From positions 37,301,626-37,365,625 of the forward strand of contig JAVMKO010000004.1 in the NCBI GenBank assembly GCA_032164245.1: a stretch of 64,000 bases of DNA, given 5' to 3'. The DNA comes from Sternotherus odoratus. Taxonomy: Eukaryota; Chordata; Testudines; Kinosternidae. The position numbers and the translations under genes were made by a program. The notes beneath the pieces are model-generated. The model was not told the origin of the DNA. It worked only from the letters and a program-made list of their open reading frames with translations, and did no database searches. Shown piece by piece: positions 58,262 to 64,000 of this stretch (positions within the stretch are counted from its first letter, which is position 1; every line of letters starts with the position of its first letter).

Positions 58262-59046
58262 TTGTCATAAGTGTGAAGTGCTTGAGAGTTGTTGTTTTAC
58301 CTGTATGGGGTTAACTGAGGGAAGGGGGGGGGGTGACGTCAGATTAGCCCACCTGGAGGAAGAACTAGGAAGTCAGTTCAGTTTGTCCTGGAGCTTTGGG
58401 CTAGCTCAACCTCTTTCCAGCTATGGAAGCCCTTCTCCCCTCTCCCAGCTTTGGGAGAGATGGAGCACCCTTCTATTCCTAAGATTAGACTATCTGTAAG
58501 TAACGTTTTGATCTCATAAATTTTGTACCTGATTTAGAGTGTCACTAACCGTCCAGGGGGTAAAATCTTGAAGGAGGGATTAGAAATCTTTATATCTGTG
58601 AAGTCTTCTCTTTTCTTTATTAAACCTTTTTTGTTATAAAAAGCGTTTGGTTACTCCCTTAAAGTTCTCTCTGCTTTCAGGCTGGAAAGGGAGGGAGGAA
58701 GGGGAGCAGTGTCTGAGTGGCAGGCTCACAGCGTGAGCCGGGGTACTGCGTCTCTCTCCTGAGAGCAGGGGGGGAGGAGTGGTGGCTAGAAGCCTAAGTT
58801 CTTTTCTCTCTCAAGTGGCTTAAGGGAGAGAGGGGGGGTGTCAAGGTACCCCACCCCATAGTCTTGGGGTGATTACTGAGTGGTGGCAGCGGAACCCCAA
58901 TTCCCAACTAGTAGAGTGTGGGTTTTGGGGGGAAGGAAATAACTTAGGCTGGGGAAGCAGCTTGCAGTTATTTGGTTTTGTATGAGAGACCCCCTGTTCT
59001 TTACCCTAGTGTTCAGAGTGTGGGGGGAGGAGATCTCTCTACCACA
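58262..59046. mobile_element. LTR-like insertion in CR1 (785 bp)
   Basis: CR1 sequence (ctgcttctgatg | tacttaaacatttt) is split here, with GATG repeated at 58258-58261 and 59047-59050. The block starts TTGTCATAAGTG, contains an attaaa signal near 58619 followed by a T/G-rich stretch, and a ggtggcagcgg motif near 58884. This fits a solo LTR of an endogenous retroelement. The terminal dinucleotides are not the usual TG...CA, so the exact borders and class are uncertain. No gene inside. Confidence 0.5.
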
Positions 59047-59875
59047 GATGTACTTAAACATTTTATTATTACCTTTTGAGGTTTTGGTTAGCTGTTCTTC
59101 AAACTCCTTTTTGGCTTTTCTTATTACATTTTTACACTTACAGTGTTTATGTTCCTTTCTATATACCTCACCAGGATTTGACTTCCACTTTTAAAAAGAT
59201 GCGTTTTTATCTCTCACTGCTTCTTTTACAGGGTTATTAAGCCACAATGACTTTTTTTTAGTTATTTTACTTTGTTTTTTAATTTGGGGTATACAAATTT
59301 AATTTGGGTGTAGTATTGCTGCCTACATTAAGTTATCCATTCCATTGTCCAGTGCAGTTTTCAGTAACTGTACGATACTACCGGGATAATAGTCTTGTAG
59401 ATTTTGCAGTTAATTAATTTTTCTGATATTCAGCCTAAATCTTCTTTGGTTTAAGCTTCCGTTAATCTTACACCCTTTGGCCCATTTTAAACACCTCTTA
59501 CTCCTATTTGGTTTTTATACCTTTAAAATAGTTGTGAGACATTTATTACCACAGACACATATTCTGAATGTAGATAATACAACTATACTATATATAGCGA
59601 GTTAGGAATTTAGAAACATTCTCTAAGAGCCATCTTTTGCAGTTCACCTACAATAACTCCAAAATTTATTAGAAATATCAAATGTATTTTTTCAATTTCC
59701 TTCACTGGATTTACAATTAAACAGAAAACAAGCAAATACAAAACTAAGCATATGGTATATTCTTTCACCCCATTTTACTCAATGGTATTAGAGAAAATAG
59801 TGAAATAGAAACTTAAGACAATGTTATATAATAAAGAAGAAGTTAAAGTATAAAACTGAATATCTGCATTCTTAC

Positions 59876-59950
59876 TTTCTCAAGTTCCTCTTCCACTGCT
59901 CGCTTCTCTCGAATGGCCCGTTCAATTTGACTCTGCTTGTCTCCACACTC
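59876..59950 (-). CDS. SCLT1: SCLT1, most upstream exon in the window
   Basis: A 75-nt, 25-codon exon in phase 0, acceptor CTTATAG and donor GTAAGA. It encodes ECGDKQSQIERAIREKRA and VEEELEK, which precedes IYREGRG in SCLT1. Upstream exons (about the first 400 residues) were not found before the window end at 64000. The SCLT1 peptide seen in the window totals 282 residues, against 688 in human. Confidence 0.92.
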
Positions 59951-61142
59951 CTATAAGAAGTCAAACCATTTTCTAAGTGCATTAAATACATCAAACCAAA
60001 CAACAAACAACAACAACAACATATGTGAAATGAAAGATAAGGCTGCAAAGGGAAACACTCCAAAATAAGGAAATACTAAAGCTAAAAGGTTGCTCATGCA
60101 AACTTAGTTCTCTTTATTTTTGCATGTGCATTATGATGTACTCCAAATGCATGCTTTTTTTCCCTGCAGAGCCACCGTCTCATTCAGTGTATAGATTAGA
60201 TACGGGGCAGTGAAAGCATTTGGTATCTTTTTAGTCAATGAGTGAATGCTTATCTTATTCACTGTACACTATCCAAACTCCTTTGGTCTCCTACCTCATT
60301 CATTACAAAATTCCTCCTTTATTAATGTTCACTGTACAAAATCCATCCTATGCAAATCTTCTCTCAGTTACACTGGTACAAAATCCCATTTAATTTGTAC
60401 TAGCATTTTGATAAGTGCAAACAATTTGTTCCCCCACCTCCACAAAAGTCACTTCATTCCTTATTTATTCCGGCTAATTTATGCAGTACCATCTAATCTC
60501 TGTCCTGAATGAGGCATGGAGGGATACTTAGGAAAAAAGTATGTAATCATATCACTAAAGATTATGGTAGTACATATATGTACGATAGCCTGGTATTGAG
60601 ATGGGATGCAAAATTTTTCATATCACAAATACAAGTTCTTTACCCTGGTGGCAGTTAGATTATACATTAGTCAAAAATACATCCTTAATATACCATTTAT
60701 AAACTAATCCATACCTGCCCGCCACTAGGCTTCAAGCATATTGCAAATTCTATTTTATCAGCAATACATTTTATGTTCTATTCGCATAATAGAATTTCTT
60801 AAGGATGTAGGCACTTTCTTCACATATGGATAATAATGCCAAATTTCTAAATAGAGGTTGCCAAGATCAGGTTAGGGATGAAAGTACACGTACACACACG
60901 TACACACACACGTACACACACAGGAGTCGAGTTAATGTTGCTTGAGGAATAATAGCTTTGGCATTTCCTGGTTTAAATGGTTTACTTTTCAATTTTAATA
61001 TTTATTATTCCTAGGAATCTTTTAAAATTAAAAAAACCCACCACGTGGAATGCTATTTTGTGCAAAATAAGCACCCAATAAAGCAAGGAAACCGGAGTGG
61101 AATTTCTTTAATAAGAAGTGTTTGTGGACTATGATCTGAGTA

Positions 61143-61178
<36 letters not shown>

Positions 61179-62490
61179 GGAAGCAGGTGTGCCTACAGAG
61201 CTCTGCTACACTTGGTACATGCTTTTGTGTACTGAATGAAGCAGTCCTTACCGAAGTCAATAGATTTTCACATAACCACCAAAAGGTAAGTGTCTTATCA
61301 AGTGACCGTGCAGTATTTCAATTTTCTAACCAAAATCAATGACCCACTAAAGCTAAGAGTGTTGCAACTGACTTTTTATAATGGCAAAAATGTATCTATT
61401 TTTCCACTATTTGAAAATGGCCAAATCATTTTTGCTAAAAAGCCAAGAAGAAAAAGCCCACAAAAAACTATTAATGTCCAAAAAGAAATCAAACCTAAGA
61501 AGTTTCAGTCCAAAAGATGAAAGGTTATGCAATTAAAAAAGGCCACATAGTAAATATTGCAAAAATGTTTACATTAGAACCGTCACTATGCCCTTCAGCT
61601 AAAATACACAATATGTTCAAATATCTGTGTGACTGACACCCATTACTGTAGCATAGGTAACTACCAAAATGAATGTTTTTTTAAACTTAGTGTCAACATG
61701 CCTCTCCTCAAAATGAGAGTTTTTGCTGAACATTGTAGAAAAATTGAAAGAAAAAAAAATGTTACTTGATAATTGAATCCATCATTAATACTGTTCAAAT
61801 TCCTAGGCAATGTACTTTAAGAAATGCAGCTTTTTACTTGACATAAACTTCATTTTCTCAGCTGTTTGTATAGAAGATCCATGTATTCAATATTTGTTCA
61901 TTGAGGTGACATGCTACGTCTGTGAAGGGATCCTTCCATTTTAATTGTGTTCTTCAGTCTCCCCCCTCTAAAAATCCTCATTTTATTTAGGATTTCAAAA
62001 GTTAAATGTAATAAAATTTGAGAACAAGAATAAAGCTAAGATTATAATATCAGAAGTATAATCATCATCAGTGAGAGCAAAAACAGAGAGAGATCCTGGA
62101 GATAGATCACCCACAGGAAGAAAAAAAAGAAGATTTTTAAAAAAAGTGTTTCGAATTTGTAAACAGCCTATGTATGGCTCTAAACATACATTTCGATCAT
62201 TATCTTGCTAAATTAACCCATGTCTAAGCAGCTGTTTGCAAAAAATATATATACTAAAGTGAGTCACTATGACTGAACATATCTAGTACAGATCTGTTAA
62301 GATGCAATAGTACACAGTTAATTTTCAGAGCAATCCATGCTTTGAAGGAAATAGGTGCAAGAACATTGACTATATAAAATCACACCTAGTTTCTCAACAT
62401 TTAGAGTACTGGAAAAATGAAGGACTGTGGAGACTTATTTATCATGGGAAATATCTGATCACCTAGAATAATGTTTTGCAGTTGTTAGTC
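59951..62490 (-). other. SCLT1 intron with microsatellites
   Basis: Simple repeats at 60886-60921 (cgtacacacacacgtacaca type) and 61146-61177 (CT)16. No exon was recognised. Confidence 0.5.
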
Positions 62491-63018
62491 TTTTTCTATG
62501 AAATATTATACATGTTGTTGTAACCTGTACCCACTGAGTTAGAGGCTAGCCCTTGATTGGATTGCTCCTTTATGCCACCCCGACAGCATAAAGGGGCTGC
62601 AACAGCTCCCCAGAAGATACCTCCAGGGCAGCTATGAGGAAAGGCTGACATAGGAGTCCCACACTGCCTTCCTACACAACTCTGTGCCATAGAACTGACA
62701 TAAATTGAAGCAACCACTGGGGCTGCTCTATCTTACCCTTGGAGTCCATGACAATCCCTTGAGGCGCCCAGAATTATGAGGATGCAATGGTGGCATGAAG
62801 CTAACTTTGCCCCCCTTTAACCGAGTTGTGTCTTCAGTATTGCATTTCCAGAGAGGTGAGGTACAGAATCTGGCCCACTATTTATTTACCTGGCAAGAAA
62901 TGGAAATGCTATCGCTTCTAGTGTTTTCTTTTATCACTCATGTTGCTCTGAACTTTGTGAGATGCAGACAATCAGAACATAAAAAATTAAGAGTACATGA
63001 AAACACCTCTCTCAAATC
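62491..63018. other. SCLT1 intron, possible old repeat
   Basis: The composition changes (cctccagggcagctatgagg, ggatgcaatggtggcatgaa) and may mark a decayed interspersed repeat. I cannot name it, and I see no exon. Confidence 0.3.
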
Positions 63019-63026
63019 TGTTAGAG

Positions 63027-63552
63027 CATTGGTTCTCAAAGTGGGGGTCGGGACCCCTCTGGGGGTCGTGAGCCAGTTTGGTGGGGGTCGCGAGCCCCTC
63101 CTGCCAGCAACCGGCCCCGAACAATGCCACTGCCATGGACTGCTGGCATCCGGCCCCTGCTGCTGCAGGCAGCCCATGCCCCGGCCACGGTGGGCTGCCG
63201 GTGCCCCCATAAGTCTGGTCCTGGCCGCAGCGAGCTGCTGGCGGCCCCGCAAGCCCGGTCCAGGCCCTGGCTCCTGCTGCGGCTGACTGCCGGCACTGCC
63301 ACGTGCCCGACCTGGACCCTGCTGAGGTGGGCTTCTGGCGCCCCCGTGAGCCCAGCTCCTGCCGCGGTGGGCTACCGGCGCCTCTGGAACCCTCCCCTCA
63401 CTGGCCTCGGGGGGCTGTTGGAACACCCCCATCCCAGCCCGTGCCGCAATGGGCTGCAGGCACGCCCCACCCGCCTGACCGTAAGGGGGGGTTGCGCTTA
63501 GAGGCCCGGTGTGGGAAAGGGGTCATCACTACAAAAAGTTTGAGAACCACTG
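63027..63552. mobile_element. hAT miniature element with GC-rich core (526 bp)
   Basis: The termini cattggttctcaaag and tttgagaaccactg are inverted. The 8-bp duplication TGTTAGAG is perfect (63019-63026 and 63553-63560). The core is GC-rich with recurring gctgccggc-like units, the source of several spurious proline/alanine-rich frames. The ends belong to the same group as the elements at 19839 and 26109. Confidence 0.92.
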
Positions 63553-63560
63553 TGTTAGAG

Positions 63561-64000
63561 AGACTTGTCCACCTCCTCAGCCTGCAAACCCATGTTGCGT
63601 GTCATCCTGCGCAGGAGGTCCTGGTGGGCACAGCTATCTATAGTAGGTGGGCTGGAGATGGAAGTGCCTGCGATGGCCTCGTCTGGGGAGAAGGACGAAG
63701 AGGCTAATGAAGTAACAGGTTTCTCCCACCCCACCTGCTCATCAGGAGCCCAACGACCTGCTTCGCTGGCAGCACCAGGCTCAGGAACCGGAGCTGGAGT
63801 TGGTTCCGAAGGAGGCGGGGACACAGTGCTTCCTAAGAACCTCTAGAGATGGGATGACTGGCTGAGGCCTTGGCTCAGAGATGACCAAGCAGGAGCCTTT
63901 AAACTGGGCACCTTGGGCCTGGTGGTATACCCACGAGCTGGTATCAGAGGGTTGGCTCGAATCATTGGCGACCTTGACACGGTCATGGTGATGAGGTCCC
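63561..64000 (-). mobile_element. DIRS gag fragment, cut by the window edge
   Basis: The minus strand reads SSFSPDEAIAGTSI and CAHQDLLRRMTRNMGLQAEE, clearly the counterpart of SSSPDEAVAGSSTSLPP and GHQDLLRRVAQNLNLQVEE in the gag of the intact DIRS. It is a separate copy, truncated near 63565 and continuing beyond 64000. Confidence 0.8.

Larger units (their letters stand above)
56305..59450 (-). mobile_element. CR1 LINE, 3' half, sense to SCLT1
   Basis: The 3' end is at about 56305-56330 (complement of gtctgacccagtacggccat). Reading up, the minus strand holds the CR1 RT remnants near 57230-57510, with degenerate FQNAFDKVPHQRL and LGPILFNLFIND wording. The copy is interrupted by a 103-bp Penelope-like tail (57521-57623) and a 785-bp LTR-like block (58262-59046). 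Its far end near 59450 is approximate. Frames are broken. Confidence 0.8.

Noticed and set aside
63036..63707. Frames of 88-164 residues rich in Pro, Ala and Gly on both strands
   Set aside because: They cross the ends and target duplications of a hAT miniature element and reflect its GC-rich core.
60000..64000. Search for further upstream SCLT1 exons
   Set aside because: No minus-strand segment with matching coiled-coil wording and AG/GT borders was found. The preceding exon is probably beyond the window.

Overview
This is nuclear DNA of an amniote, most likely a turtle or another non-avian reptile. Two convergent vertebrate genes are present as split exons with consensus GT/AG borders. They sit in a mix of CR1 LINEs, a CR1-tailed tRNA SINE, Penelope-like tails, hAT, Tc1/mariner and Harbinger DNA transposons, DIRS elements and a Helitron. 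The repeat mix is what suggests a turtle; this is inference, with no species-diagnostic marker.

Genes. The left side holds the last four coding exons of JADE1 on the + strand (1133-1249, 5962-6492, 11695-11812, 13977-14872; stop at 14870-14872), followed by a long 3' UTR with a poly(A) signal at 17786. JADE1 is the PHD-finger scaffold of the HBO1/KAT7 histone acetyltransferase complex. From 24058 to 59950 the minus strand carries the last seven coding exons of SCLT1, a coiled-coil protein of centriole distal appendages (59876-59950, 56104-56249, 53196-53388, 47848-48044, 35083-35161, 29848-29943, 24058-24120). All phases match and the joined peptides are continuous against the known family. 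The 5' parts of both genes lie outside the window. The tail-to-tail arrangement matches the human JADE1-SCLT1 order. About 9 kb separates the stop codons, and the only gene parts seen there are the UTRs.

Mobile DNA. The standout is a nearly intact DIRS-type tyrosine-recombinase retrotransposon (about 37304-43239, minus strand) in the 12.7-kb SCLT1 intron. It has terminal inverted repeats, an internal complementary region, gag, RT-RNase H, a methyltransferase-like tail and a tyrosine recombinase with all catalytic residues. It sits inside an older CR1. Four more DIRS relics lie at about 9.1-11.2, 30.2-33.2, 33.2-34.3 and 63.6-64 kb. The same SCLT1 intron also holds a 2,001-bp Helitron (43682-45682, 5'-TC, 3' hairpin, CTAG end, A|T target) with an internal eight-copy 59-bp satellite. 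Four hAT miniature elements keep perfect 8-bp target duplications. A DNA transposon with TA duplications is nested inside another (3201-4068). Two roughly 105-bp Penelope-like tail insertions carry 10- and 14-bp target duplications, and a broken PIF/Harbinger transposase lies at 49435-50609.

No complete new host gene, CRISPR array, rRNA or functional tRNA was recognised. Repeat family names rest on recognition of motifs and not on a database search.
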